Notes: generated by a model from the letters alone, not told the origin. Positions 34,969 through 44,192 are shown, counted from the first letter of the stretch. The stretch is 64,000 bases of DNA from Planctomycetota bacterium (GCA_020638675.1 JACKID010000001.1:1984001-2048000); one strand, 5' to 3'. Program-made: numbers and translations.

Positions 34969-35373
34969 ATGCGCTCTTCCTTTACGATTTTCCTGATCGG
35001 CCTGGTGCTTGGCTCAACGCTTGGAATCGGTGGTCTGTGGACGCAAGTCGTGCAGCCCGCCTACCAGGAGATCAAAGACCTGAACGAAGAGCACGCGGTG
35101 ATGGAATCCGCGCTGAACGAAGCGGGCGAGACGCTTCGCGAAGTAGCGGGCACCCTGCGCGACGAGGTCACCACCACGAGCGCGCCGGAGCCCATCCTGC
35201 CCGGCGAGATCATCCCGAAAGGCGGCGGTACGTCGGGCGTAACGCCACAGCCCACGGAGCTAAAATCCGGCACGCCCCGCAGCTTCCGCACGGCCGATCG
35301 CAAACAGCTCGCCGACAAACTGGACGCGCTGGCGACCAAGCTTGACACGGCAAGGGCCCAACCAACCAGGTAA
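34969..35373 (+). CDS. Uncharacterised membrane-anchored protein, 134 aa
   Basis: A signal-anchor helix (residues 5-25, FTIFLIGLVLGSTLGIGG) is followed by a helical stretch (KDLNEEHAVMESALNEAGET) and a Pro/Gly/Thr-rich low-complexity segment before a last helix. No family recognised. A GGAG ribosome site precedes the ATG. The 241 bp upstream (34728-34968) hold no convincing gene. Confidence 0.65.
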   Translation: MRSSFTIFLIGLVLGSTLGIGGLWTQVVQPAYQEIKDLNEEHAVMESALNEAGETLREVAGTLRDEVTTTSAPEPILPGEIIPKGGGTSGVTPQPTELKSGTPRSFRTADRKQLADKLDALATKLDTARAQPTR

Positions 35374-35378
35374 CGCGC

Positions 35379-37154
35379 TCATATCCCGAGCAAGCGCGCG
35401 GATTCCGGCGATGACTTTTGCAGTCGCGTTGAAGCCGCTCGGCGCAGCTCCTTGGGCAGCTCGTCGGGCAGGTGCCCGTTGACCAGCTTTCCCGCGGCGG
35501 CGCCGGCGATTACGTCCGCACAGGTTTTCAGTGCAGCGGCGACTTCTCCGCCGCCCGCGTGGTCTCCCGTTTCCGCGCGGGCGAGGCGCAGTGTTTCTGC
35601 GGCCGCGTCGGTATCCCCGCGCTGCGCCGCCAACCTCACCTGCAACGGCAAGAGAAACTGGTGTCGGAAGCCGCGCGCGTTCTGGCCCTGCAGCAGTGCA
35701 TCCGCCTCCAGCATGTCCGTTTCGGCCGCGGCGGCGTCGCCGAGCAGAAGTTGCAGCGCGCCGCGCATGGCCAGGAACGCGCCGGCGGGCAGGCGTGCGT
35801 GCTGTTCCACCAGCAACTCGATGCCCTCGCTCAAGGCAGAATAGGCCTCGTCGATGCGCCCCAGCTTCTGGCGTGCCAGTCCAAGGTTTCCCAGGCACAC
35901 GCCAAGCAAGCGTGGCTGGCCGATTTCGCGCAGGATGTCGAGCGCCATCTCGTACATCCCGACGGCCTGCACGGTACGCCCGGTGTCGTCCAGCAGGTTC
36001 GCGAGGTTGGAAAGATAGCGCGCTTCCATCGGGCGATTGCCGTGCTCGCGCAGTACGTTCAGCGCACGGCGATAGTGAATCTCCGCTTCCTGTGTTCGCC
36101 CCTGCGCCTTCATCAGGATGGCGTAGTTGCCGCTGACGATCGCCTCGTCCGTGCGATTGCCCAGCAGGCGGTGTGTGGCGAGCGCCGCCTGGAAGAACTG
36201 CTCGGCCTCATTGTGGCGCCCGGCTTCGGTCATCAGGATGCCCAGGTTGCCGCAGTAGATCGCCTCACCGCGCGGATCGCCCGCGGCCTGGTGAATCTGG
36301 TAGGCCCGGCGGTACAGCTCACCTGCCTCGTCGTTGCGTCCGCGCTCGCTGAGAAACGCCGCCAGCCCGCCCGCGATCTTTGCTTCCGACAACTGATCCC
36401 CATGTTCGCGGTGACGCTTGATCGACTCGCGGTAGAGCTCCTCCGCCTCTTCGCCGTTGCCGGCGTCGCGCAGGATGTGTGCGAGCGTGCCGAGTGCGTC
36501 CGCGGCCTGGCGCGGCGACGCGGCCGACTCAAGCCCCAGCCGCGCGCGCGACTCGGCCTCTTTCAGCTCGCCCATCAGGCGCAGCACGTTGGCGTGCGAA
36601 AGCGTGGCGCGCGTGCCTTCCGCGTCGCTGGGCGCCAGCGGCTTGGCCTCGTTGATGCAGTCGCGGGCATCCTTCAGCCGCCCGGCGTGGCGCAGCGCGT
36701 CGGCGGCCTTTAACAGCGCGTCGAACCTTTCCGCGGGCGGGCAGAGTTCGTGATCGGCCACCTTCTGCCACAAGTCTGAGGACTCTCGCACGTCGTAATT
36801 CTGCTCCGCCTTTTCCGCGGCGGCACGCAGCGCGCGCAACTCGGTCTGCGCCAGCAGGTCGCGCGTCGGCGCCACCGGCGGGAGGGTTCCACCCTTGAAC
36901 GCCTCGGCCGCGTGACGGGCGATTGCCCGTGCGATGGTCCCGCGTTCCGCGCGGGGAAACAGCTCCTCCATGACTTCCAGTGCGAGACCGTGCAGCTCCG
37001 CCCGGTCGGCGGGCGTCTGCAACGCGTAGGCGGCTTCACGCAACACTGCGTGGCTGAACAGGTACTCGATTTCGGCGGACGCCATGGCGTGGATTATCGT
37101 TTGCAATCGCGCCGCGTCGAGGCGGCTGGCAGCAAAGCCGCTCAACTCATACAC
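35379..37154 (-). CDS. TPR protein resembling the C-terminal part of STAND/AAA regulators
   Basis: 591 residues. The N-terminus reads EIEYLFSHAVLREAAYALQ, the segment that in AAA/STAND regulators directly follows the NTPase. Ten or more tetratricopeptide-type repeats follow, mainly of the 40-residue kinesin-light-chain type (for example AEELYRESIKRHREHGDQLSE and AEQFFQAALATHRLLGN). The NTPase and any effector domain are missing, and the divergent hydrolase gene occupies the DNA where they would be. It may be a scaffold in its own right or a remnant. The start is uncertain: GTG 37154 keeps all of the homologous segment, ATG 37085 has more room for a promoter. Confidence 0.75.
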   Translation of the reverse strand: MYELSGFAASRLDAARLQTIIHAMASAEIEYLFSHAVLREAAYALQTPADRAELHGLALEVMEELFPRAERGTIARAIARHAAEAFKGGTLPPVAPTRDLLAQTELRALRAAAEKAEQNYDVRESSDLWQKVADHELCPPAERFDALLKAADALRHAGRLKDARDCINEAKPLAPSDAEGTRATLSHANVLRLMGELKEAESRARLGLESAASPRQAADALGTLAHILRDAGNGEEAEELYRESIKRHREHGDQLSEAKIAGGLAAFLSERGRNDEAGELYRRAYQIHQAAGDPRGEAIYCGNLGILMTEAGRHNEAEQFFQAALATHRLLGNRTDEAIVSGNYAILMKAQGRTQEAEIHYRRALNVLREHGNRPMEARYLSNLANLLDDTGRTVQAVGMYEMALDILREIGQPRLLGVCLGNLGLARQKLGRIDEAYSALSEGIELLVEQHARLPAGAFLAMRGALQLLLGDAAAAETDMLEADALLQGQNARGFRHQFLLPLQVRLAAQRGDTDAAAETLRLARAETGDHAGGGEVAAALKTCADVIAGAAAGKLVNGHLPDELPKELRRAASTRLQKSSPESARLLGI

Positions 37155-37187
37155 TTGTCACGACGCCGTTCATGACCTGGAGCACCA

Positions 37188-38474
37188 ATGACACGCACAC
37201 TGCGCTTTGCGCTGGCCGCGTTGGTCCTGTTCGCCTTTGCGACCCACTCAAGCGGCGAGCCGACAGACACCGCCAACTCAACCAAGCTCAAATCGCTGAT
37301 CGCGGATGAACTCGTCGACATCGCCGGCAAGGCCGAAGACAGCAAGCTGTTCGACACCGCCGCCAAGCTGCTCGACGAAGCGCTCGGTCTGGCTCCCGAC
37401 CATCGCAAGGCCGCCAAGGCCAAAGACAAACTCAAGGAGACCGGTGACACGGACGATGCCGAGGCGCTGGCGACCTACGAGAAGAAGTCCGAGAAGTACC
37501 GCAAGAAGGCCGCTCTTGGCTACTGCGGGCTGTTCGACGAGCTGTCCGGCGACAAGGACACCACAACGGTCGACGCCTGGCTTGAACGCGCCTACCAGTT
37601 GCATGCGGCGGAAACCGACGACTGGGTCGAGAAGGAGTACAAGTCCGGTCTGAGCGGCAAGAAGTACCAGCTTGTCTACCGCATGCTGGGCGTCGCCGCG
37701 CGCTTTGACACAGGCGATGAGTCGCGCAAGACCGCACGCGAGAAGGCCTTCCGTGAGTGCGTCGCCGCGCTCAGCGTCAAGAAGCCCATCCTGATGAAGT
37801 GCCGCGACCACGACATGTGCTACTACCTGTCCATGCCCGAGGGCTGGACGATGGACAAGGAGTGGCCGATCGTTGTCGCGCAGGAGGGCGCGGGCAGCAA
37901 CTTCGAAGGCATGAACCGCGCGGCCGCCAAGGACAACAAGTGGTTTATCGTCATCACCTGCTGCACCTTCAGCAACACCAACTCATTGGACGGACAGGCG
38001 AAGAAGTACCCGTACCCGCAGGAGTTTCTGGACAAGTGGTCCGGCAACCGGCTCGAGTTCGATGCGCCCGGGCTGCTGGCTGTTATGAAAGAAGTCCGCG
38101 AGCTGTACAACGGCAGCGAGAATATCTGCATCACCGGCTACAGCGGCGGCGGCATCCTCACCTGGCACATGGTGTTCAAGCACCCGGACAAAGTGGTCGC
38201 GGCCGTGCCCGCCTGCGCCAACTTCGCCGGCGCCGCGGAGGTCAGCGACGACGCGGAAGCCAAGAAGAAGATCATCGTGCACGCCTACCAGGGCGACAAG
38301 GACGGCTACAAGGAAAGCATGCTCGACGGCCAGTGGGAGGCGGCAAAGAAGCTCGCGGACGCCAACGGGTACGAGCACGTGACGCGCGACATCATCCCCG
38401 GCGGACACATCGCCTGCCATTCAGAGGCGCGCAAGGTTTTCCTGGAGGCATGGGGACTGAGCGACGACGGCTAG
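37188..38474 (+). CDS. Secreted alpha/beta hydrolase (esterase/depolymerase-like)
   Basis: 428 residues with a cleavable signal peptide (RFALAALVLFAFATHSSG). Residues 30-190 are helical and charged, unlike a typical esterase; the hydrolase domain follows. The nucleophile elbow GYSGGG places Ser at residue 319, and GGHIACHS near 407 offers the catalytic His. The layout resembles PHB-depolymerase and feruloyl-esterase type enzymes, so the substrate may be a polymer ester. GGAG precedes the ATG. Its TAG overlaps the stop of the next, convergent gene by 4 bp. Confidence 0.8.
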   Translation: MTRTLRFALAALVLFAFATHSSGEPTDTANSTKLKSLIADELVDIAGKAEDSKLFDTAAKLLDEALGLAPDHRKAAKAKDKLKETGDTDDAEALATYEKKSEKYRKKAALGYCGLFDELSGDKDTTTVDAWLERAYQLHAAETDDWVEKEYKSGLSGKKYQLVYRMLGVAARFDTGDESRKTAREKAFRECVAALSVKKPILMKCRDHDMCYYLSMPEGWTMDKEWPIVVAQEGAGSNFEGMNRAAAKDNKWFIVITCCTFSNTNSLDGQAKKYPYPQEFLDKWSGNRLEFDAPGLLAVMKEVRELYNGSENICITGYSGGGILTWHMVFKHPDKVVAAVPACANFAGAAEVSDDAEAKKKIIVHAYQGDKDGYKESMLDGQWEAAKKLADANGYEHVTRDIIPGGHIACHSEARKVFLEAWGLSDDG

Positions 38475-38707
38475 ACCGGCACCACGGTCAGCGTCTCGTG
38501 CAGCATGAACCACAGGAAGAAGGCCAGCGCAACGAGAACCGTCAGCCACGCCCAAGTCGGCAGGCTCTTGCGTGACGGGGCAGTGCCGGCGTTGGCCCGC
38601 TCATCATGCGGTGGCGGCATTCCATGCTCAGGGCCCTGCGCGGGCTCAGACGAGTCGTTCTCGCGACGTGGTAACTCCGGCTCGTGTGGTTCAGTGTTGT
38701 GGGACAT
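38471..38707 (-). CDS. Small tail-anchored protein, 78 aa
   Basis: A hydrophilic, Pro/Glu/His-rich N-terminal 48 residues end in one C-terminal transmembrane helix (WAWLTVLVALAFFLWFML). No family recognised. Its stop forms a CTAG overlap with the convergent hydrolase gene. Confidence 0.6.
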   Translation of the reverse strand: MSHNTEPHEPELPRRENDSSEPAQGPEHGMPPPHDERANAGTAPSRKSLPTWAWLTVLVALAFFLWFMLHETLTVVPV

Positions 38708-38784
38708 CGGAACATCCTCAGAGTCCTAACGCCTCAGAGGAGGAACCCATCCCCGCGCCCGGTGGTGTTCCGCCGGGCCCCTTG

Positions 38785-38857
38785 TTGACGCGTCAATATT
38801 TCTGGTTTTCTGCGTAAGTTGACGCTACGCCATGCTACCCTACTCTTGACGAGTCAA
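38785..38857. promoter_or_regulatory. TTGAC-GTCAA palindromes ahead of the phosphatase genes
   Basis: TTGACGCGTCAA at 38785-38796 is a perfect 12-bp palindrome, and TTGACGAGTCAA at 38846-38857 repeats it with the same arms (TTGAC-N2-GTCAA). A half-site TTGACG lies between them at 38819. The centres are 61 bp apart. This is the form of operators for a dimeric regulator; the regulator is not identified. Confidence 0.5.
38819..38846 (+). promoter_or_regulatory. Possible promoter between the palindromes
   Basis: TTGACG (38819-38824) and TACTCT (38841-38846) are 16 bases apart. The -10 match is weak, but the second palindrome begins exactly at its end, so a bound regulator would block it. Confidence 0.3.
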
Positions 38858-39045
38858 TGGGGTAAACCCCGGCGACTCGAGACGACCTTAGAAGTCGATA
38901 CCACAGGTCGGTCCGGTCACCGGATGCTGTCGGGGCAAGCCCGACAGATGGCCTAAAAGGCGGCGAGAAAGCCGCAAACCGCGCACAGGTACCATGCGCA
39001 CTCTGAAACGCAGGGCCGGGTTGGCAACCAATCCGGCCCGCGAGC
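38850..39045 (+). ncRNA. Candidate structured leader or small RNA
   Basis: About 195 nt upstream of the REC-PP2C gene can fold into a row of hairpins: GGGG/CCCC at 38859, CTGTCGGG/CCCGACAG (38927-38948), GCGGC/GCCGC (38960-38975) and a 12-bp stem with one wobble at 39013-39039 followed by GCGAGCTTTAAG, which could end transcription. No known riboswitch consensus fits. It may be a regulatory leader of the phosphatase genes or a separate RNA. Confidence 0.35.
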
Positions 39046-39159
39046 TTTAAGCATGGCCCGGTTCGGCGTCGGCGCGGCGGCTGCACGCAACGTCTTGTCG
39101 GCGTGGGAGTTATCGTCTAACCTCTGTTTGCTCGCGTTCGCTGCAACCGGGGAATTTGC

Positions 39160-40329
39160 TTGTCGACCGTACTCATCGCTGACGATGACGCGTCCATTCG
39201 TTCCGAACTGAAGAAGGTTCTGGAAAAGGCGGGCTATTCGGTAATCGAGGCGGCTACGGCCCGCGACACCATCTACCAGGCGCAGGACCACGACCCCGAC
39301 CTGCTGCTTCTCGACATCAAGCTGCCGGACATGCCGGCCCTGCAACTGCTCGAAGAGTTGCGCAGCGAAAGCGCGCTCGCCCGCGTGCCCATCATGATGA
39401 TGGCCGAGGACGCCGAAAACGACCTGCTGACCCGCACCTTCCGCTGGGACATCGTCGACTTCCTGCACAAGCCCCTGAATTACGACCTGCTGGCGGCCAA
39501 GGTCGGCGCGCACACCCGCCTCAACCAGGCCTACAAGTTTAGCCGCAAGCTGAGCAAAGAGATGTACATGAGCCGCATCGACCGGCTCGAAATCGAAATG
39601 AAGGCCAACGAGGAAGACCTCAGCGAGGCCGAGCGCCACTTCACATGGATGCAGCCCAAGCCGCCGCAACTCGAAGGCTATGAGATCGACCTGTTGTATC
39701 GGCCTTACGGGCGCCTGGGCGGCGACTTCTACGACTTCGTCTGGCTTGACCGCGACCGGTTGGCGGTGGTGGTGGGGGACATCTCCGGCCACGGCATCCA
39801 GGGCGCGATCCTGCAGGCGATGTCGCGCAAACTGATCAGCCTGGCGCTGCGGCAGGAGAGCGGGGACCTGCACAAGGCGATCGCGTTCGCCAACCGCGAG
39901 CTGACCAACGACCTGCCGCCCGGCAGCTTCGTGGCGTGCATGATTGGGATCCTGAACACCGAGACCCACGCCTGGAAACACGTGCGCTGCGGCGTGCCGT
40001 ATCCGCTGCTGATCAAGGGCCGCGAATCGGACGCGCTGATGACCCCCGGCGGCCCGCTGGGGCTCAGCAAGAAGGCTGACTGGCACATGCAGGTGGGTGA
40101 GTACGCCACGGTGCTGGAGCCGGACCACACGATGATGCTGATGTCAGACGGCATTATCGAGTGCTATCAAGATGACGACAAGAAGCGTCAATTCGACGTC
40201 GAAGGTGTGACCAAGGCAATCAAGGACACTCCCACAGAGGGGCGTTTCATAGCTACAATTGTCGCGCAGTCGGACCTCGAGGCGCGTGCGGACGATGACG
40301 CCACCATCATCAGCATCACAAGAAAGTGA
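39160..40329 (+). CDS. Response regulator with PP2C (RsbU/SpoIIE-type) phosphatase output
   Basis: 389 residues starting at TTG, with a GGGGA ribosome site. The receiver domain has the acidic pocket (ADDDAS), phospho-acceptor D52 in LLLLDIKLPD and the KPL switch Lys. A linker helix follows and then a PP2C-type domain with the metal motifs GGDFYDF, VGDISGHG, MSDGIIE and DDATI. Such proteins dephosphorylate anti-sigma antagonists in partner-switching stress control. No sigma factor or anti-sigma gene is in the window, so the target is elsewhere. Regulation through the palindromes and hairpins in the 450-bp leader is likely. A related gene follows 16 bp downstream. Confidence 0.9.
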   Translation: MSTVLIADDDASIRSELKKVLEKAGYSVIEAATARDTIYQAQDHDPDLLLLDIKLPDMPALQLLEELRSESALARVPIMMMAEDAENDLLTRTFRWDIVDFLHKPLNYDLLAAKVGAHTRLNQAYKFSRKLSKEMYMSRIDRLEIEMKANEEDLSEAERHFTWMQPKPPQLEGYEIDLLYRPYGRLGGDFYDFVWLDRDRLAVVVGDISGHGIQGAILQAMSRKLISLALRQESGDLHKAIAFANRELTNDLPPGSFVACMIGILNTETHAWKHVRCGVPYPLLIKGRESDALMTPGGPLGLSKKADWHMQVGEYATVLEPDHTMMLMSDGIIECYQDDDKKRQFDVEGVTKAIKDTPTEGRFIATIVAQSDLEARADDDATIISITRK

Positions 40330-40345
40330 ACAGCCAAGCGACAAG

Positions 40346-41586
40346 ATGGCGCACATCCTGCTAATTGAAGGGAACGCAGAGCTTCGGGCGGACGTTCAGA
40401 AAGCGCTTGAGCGCGACGGACACAGCGTCGAAGCGGTCGGCAACAGCGACGACGCCCGGAACTCGGTCACCATGCGCATCCCGGCGTTGCTGATCAGCGA
40501 CCAGAAGCTGGGCGAAGAGTACGTCGACTTCCTCAATGAACTTACCCGCAACCGCAAGCTCAGCCGCATCCCCGTGATCCTGATGGTGGGCAGCGACGAC
40601 CTGTCGGGCGCACTGAGCAGCTATGAGTGCGACATCTTCGCCATCCTGAAGAAGCCCGTGGACCTGGACCATCTGCGCATCCAGGTCGAGACTGTGCTGC
40701 GCCAGACCCAGCGCCAGAAACAGTCACGCAAGCGCGAACGCAGGAGCTGCGCAGCCAGATCATGCGCCTCGAGCGCGAAGTGCGCGCCACCACGGAAGAC
40801 CTGACCGACGCCGCGCAGAACTTCGTCACCATGCTGGCGCGCCCGCCGAAACCGCAGGGCATCCGCATCGACGTGCACTACTCACCCAGCGGCGGATTCA
40901 TCGGCGGCGACTTCTACGACTTCTTCTGGCTGAATCCGCGCGAGCTGTGCGTTGTGGTCGGCGATGTTTCCGGCCACGGCATCCAGGCGGCCGTGATCCA
41001 GTCCATGGCCCGCAAGGTGATCAGCATCGGCATGCGCATCAAGGAAGGCGACCTGCGCGAAGGCCTGCGCTTTGCCAACGACGAACTGGCCGAGGACATC
41101 CCGCAGGGCAAGTTCGTGGCGGCGATGGTCGGCGTGCTCGACGTGGTGAGCGGCAACTGGGAGCACGCGCGCTGCGGCGTGCCGCACCCGGTGTTCCAAT
41201 ACGCCGACGGCAAGCACGAGGACGTGCTTACCGCCGGGGTTGCGCTCGGTCTCAAGCGCAGCTCAAGCTGGGCCGAGGCCATCCAGGTGCACCGCACGAA
41301 CCTCGAGCCCGAAGGCCGTATCGTGATGTTCACGGACGGCATCATCGAGTGCCAGCAGGACGACGGCGAAGAGTTCGATTACGCCGGAGTCCACAAAGTG
41401 CTCGAGCGGGCCAAGCTCGATGACAACGTTCCCGAGCAGATCTACCTCGCCGCCCAGGCCGGGCATCGCGCCGTGGACGACGTACTGATCATCAGCATTA
41501 CCCGCGAGCAGGCCGAGCTTGAAGACAGCGGGACGCTGATGGGCTTCTTCAACGACGACACAGAAACCATGTTCGGCGCGGGGTAG
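40346..41586 (+). pseudogene. Second REC-PP2C phosphatase, split by a frameshift
   Basis: A receiver domain is read from 40346 (MAHILLIEGN) to about 40735, and the PP2C domain continues in another frame, open from upstream of 40627 to 41586. The change of frame (-1, or +2) falls in the linker between QTQRQKQSRK and TQELRSQIMRLEREV; the paralogue just upstream is unbroken there. PP2C motifs are intact (GGDFYDF, VGDVSGHG, TDGIIE, DDVLI), so the loss looks recent or may be a sequencing error. In the receiver the acidic pair is weakened (IEGNAE for ADDDAS) but the acceptor Asp in LLISDQKLG is kept. A separate start inside the linker (ATG near 40758) would give a free phosphatase, but no ribosome site is seen. 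Confidence 0.7.
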
Positions 41587-41659
41587 CAGCGAGGGCGTCG
41601 GGGGCCCCACACAGGGCCCAGTGGGTTGTCCAGACGGCACCGGCACCCCCGCCATTTCC

Positions 41660-42103
41660 CTAGAACGCGGTCTTCAGGCTGGTCAGGTTCGGGAGGTTTA
41701 TCGACTCCGGAAGCCTGCTGGCGCCCCCGTTCGGGACTCGCTCCGTCGCGAAATCCACACCGCTGTTGCGCGCGACGATGGGCTTCGTCTTCAGCCCGCC
41801 GTCACCGATGCGCATCGAGCACGTGCGCGGATTCAGTTCGCCCAGCTTCAGGGCGAACGTCACTCGCCCCTGGAAGCCGGCCGTAAACGCCGCGAACTCG
41901 AACACCTTTCGGACGCGTCGCTCGATCTTCTCGACTTCATCGATGCGCGCCCGGCAGATCCAGCAGTCGTAGCCGTCGCTGGCCGGCACCCATCCCGCTG
42001 CTTCCAGGGACTCGGCGACGTCGGCTCGAACCTCTTCCGGCAAGGAATCATCCACGGCAAGGACAATGCGAATGCGGTGGCAAGTTGAGTTAGAGTTGGA
42101 CAT
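41660..42103 (-). CDS. Uncharacterised 147-aa protein
   Basis: No family recognised. The product is soluble; notable are a CWICRA pair of cysteines and a beta-rich centre (GRVTFALKLGELN, CSMRIGDGG). A GAGGGAG ribosome site supports the ATG at 42103, and a well-formed promoter lies upstream. Confidence 0.65.
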   Translation of the reverse strand: MSNSNSTCHRIRIVLAVDDSLPEEVRADVAESLEAAGWVPASDGYDCWICRARIDEVEKIERRVRKVFEFAAFTAGFQGRVTFALKLGELNPRTCSMRIGDGGLKTKPIVARNSGVDFATERVPNGGASRLPESINLPNLTSLKTAF

Positions 42104-42156
42104 GGCTGGTCTCCCTCAGATCGCCTCATCAGAAGTGCAACTTAGGCGATATGTGC

Positions 42157-42185
42157 AATATACCCCGCGCAGGGAGAGATGGCAA
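42157..42185 (-). promoter_or_regulatory. Sigma-70 promoter of the 147-aa gene
   Basis: On the minus strand TTGCCA and TATATT (5 of 6 matches each) are separated by exactly 17 bases, about 55 bases before the ATG. Confidence 0.6.
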
Positions 42186-42272
42186 ATTTATCTTAACAGC
42201 TTTTATCTATGGCGTTACAGCCAGATGCCACGCCCGGAACCACGATTTGAACAATCAGTCAAAGTGCACTGT

Positions 42273-43271
42273 CTATAGCCCGGTGACTTTGTACCCGGCC
42301 TCGCGCAATCTGGCTGCCGCTGTGTCCGCGGTCACCAGCTCCGACAAGCGTCTCGTCGGTCGTGGGCTCTTCAGCAATGCCTCGGCCGCCCAGACTGCCG
42401 GCCGGGCCGGCACATCCAGCCCGTTCTTCGATGCACGTACCTCGATGCTGTCGGTGACTTCACCCCGCTCATCGAGCGCATCTAGTGACAGAATGCCGAT
42501 ACGCGTACCCAGCGGTCGTGCAAGCGGCGCCAGTACCGCCCCGATCGTGGCCTGCAGCCGCAGCAAGGCACGCGGCAGCAGCGCGAGAATCGGCGCGTTG
42601 AGCTGCAACAGGCGAGTGTAGACCCGGCGGTCGAAGCCGAAGCCGAACTCCGTGGGCACTTCACTTTCACCGACTTGCAGCGCATCGCCGTAAACGCCCG
42701 GATAGCGCCCGTAGCGGCGTTTGCCGACGCCGTGATGTTTGCGCGCCCAGGTACGCAGGAAGAAACGCCTGTCGTCCATGGCGGCCTCCGGGTCCGGGTG
42801 TCTGCCGATCGGCTCGAGCATACTGTACAGCAGCGTGGCGGAAGCCGGGTTATTGGTGCCGATACTGAGTTGCGCGCGAACCCGCGCGGGCGGCTGGCCT
42901 GCCCAATGCTCCGCCAGCACTTCTATCAGCCCGGGCACCGTGCTGGCACCGCTGACGGCCGCCAGAACGGGATGCTTGATCCGGGCTGCGGCCACGAATG
43001 AGGCCCTTTCCGCAATGTCGACGTAGTGCGCGCCAGCCTCATGTGCGGCGTTCACCAGCGGCGCGGGGTCGTAGCTAAACGCGCCCACCGTGTTGATGAC
43101 TACCGTTGCGCCGCGCATCGCCTCCGCGCTCGGCGACTTGACGTCGAGCTGCCGGTCGTTTTCAGCGCTGCGCCCGGCCGTAAGCACCTCGACGTCCGGC
43201 AGCGTCTCATGCAGCAGGCGAATAATCCGCTTGCCCATGAACCCGCGCCCGCCCGCAACCAGCACAGTCAC
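42273..43271 (-). CDS. Saccharopine dehydrogenase-like NAD(P)-binding protein
   Basis: 332 residues. An N-terminal Rossmann fold (VLVAGGRGFMGKRIIRLL; glycine motif at 7-13), then the TAGRS strand end and INTVGAFSYDPAPLVNAA, match the saccharopine dehydrogenase / trans-acting enoyl reductase group. The middle domain is unlike lysine-pathway enzymes, so a lysine role is unlikely. The start codon region and the stop of the upstream membrane gene overlap by 4 nt (ATGA), so the two work from one transcript. Confidence 0.8.
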   Translation of the reverse strand: MTVLVAGGRGFMGKRIIRLLHETLPDVEVLTAGRSAENDRQLDVKSPSAEAMRGATVVINTVGAFSYDPAPLVNAAHEAGAHYVDIAERASFVAAARIKHPVLAAVSGASTVPGLIEVLAEHWAGQPPARVRAQLSIGTNNPASATLLYSMLEPIGRHPDPEAAMDDRRFFLRTWARKHHGVGKRRYGRYPGVYGDALQVGESEVPTEFGFGFDRRVYTRLLQLNAPILALLPRALLRLQATIGAVLAPLARPLGTRIGILSLDALDERGEVTDSIEVRASKNGLDVPARPAVWAAEALLKSPRPTRRLSELVTADTAAARLREAGYKVTGL

Positions 43272-44119
43272 TCGTCTTCCCCGCGGATGGCCGAGTGCGC
43301 GGCGATGTACGCGAGGTAGTGCTCATCGACGCGGTCGCGGCTGCTGGCAAGCGGGTGCGCGCGGGTCTCGGCCTCGAGCGTTCCCTTCATGGCCTTGCCC
43401 CAGGGGGTTTCGGGCACAAGCGGGTAGGTCAGCGCCGCGTTCAGCGCCAGCACCTTTGAGCCCAGCCCCAACTCGTCGCCGCGCTCGTCGAGGATTGTGG
43501 CGTACGGGTTGGCGCGCGGCTCGCTGATCGGCGGCACCGTGCGAGGCTCGCTCCAGGGCGCGTCGCCGAACAGCACGTAGTCCGACGGCCAGCTGAAACT
43601 GGTCAGGAACGCCACCGGCAGCGCCAGACACGCCAGCGCCCACAGCAGTTTGCGCGGCGGGGCATAGACCAGGCGTCGCAGGTTCAGCAGGCGGCCTTCA
43701 GACGGTGCGGCGCCTTGCGGCACAGCCACAGCCGCCGCTGCCACGGTGCCGATTGCGAGGTTCTGCGCGAACATCAACAGCAGGAAAGTCGGGTAAATCA
43801 CGCTTCCCAACCCGATGCTGTGCAAGGCGAACTCGCCGAGGCTTGCCTTCCAGCCGGAGACCACCATCAGCGGAAAGTAGCTGAGTCGCCACGAAAGCAG
43901 CGCGCCGAACAGTGCCAGCACGTTGCGCCCGAGGTGGTTGTCATGCCGCATCCCCAGCCGCCAGCCCAGCAGCGAGCCGCCCAGCCCCAGAAACAGGAAA
44001 GGCCAGAACAACTCCGGCTGGGTGATGGCCGGCTGCGCGTCCAGGCAGGCCCCCCGCGCCAGCGACACCACCGCCAACAGCCCGGCAAGGCCAAGCACAA
44101 CTTTCGTCTGCAGGTTCAT
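43268..44119 (-). CDS. Uncharacterised polytopic membrane protein
   Basis: 283 residues with six or seven transmembrane helices, for example TKVVLGLAGLLAVVSLA, FWPFLFLGLGGSLLGW, IYPTFLLLMFAQNLAIGT and LLWALACLALPVAFLTSF, followed by a soluble C-terminal 90 residues. No family recognised. ATG 44119 is preferred over a TTG at 44155. It is coupled to the saccharopine-dehydrogenase-like gene, which may act on a lipid handled by it (inference). Confidence 0.65.
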   Translation of the reverse strand: MNLQTKVVLGLAGLLAVVSLARGACLDAQPAITQPELFWPFLFLGLGGSLLGWRLGMRHDNHLGRNVLALFGALLSWRLSYFPLMVVSGWKASLGEFALHSIGLGSVIYPTFLLLMFAQNLAIGTVAAAAVAVPQGAAPSEGRLLNLRRLVYAPPRKLLWALACLALPVAFLTSFSWPSDYVLFGDAPWSEPRTVPPISEPRANPYATILDERGDELGLGSKVLALNAALTYPLVPETPWGKAMKGTLEAETRAHPLASSRDRVDEHYLAYIAAHSAIRGEDE

Positions 44120-44192
44120 GCCTGCGTCCGCTTTGTCTTCCACGACGGCTCCCAAGCCCCCGCACCAACATTATTTCGCGCGGACGGGAGTG

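Noticed and set aside
38990..39040. Cyclic-di-GMP (GEMM) riboswitch
   Set aside because: A CACAGG and an ACGCAGGGCC segment look similar, but the receptor and loop spacing do not fit the consensus.
40700..40760. Programmed -1 frameshifting in the REC-PP2C gene
   Set aside because: No X XXY YYZ slippery heptamer in the proper frame and no strong downstream structure.
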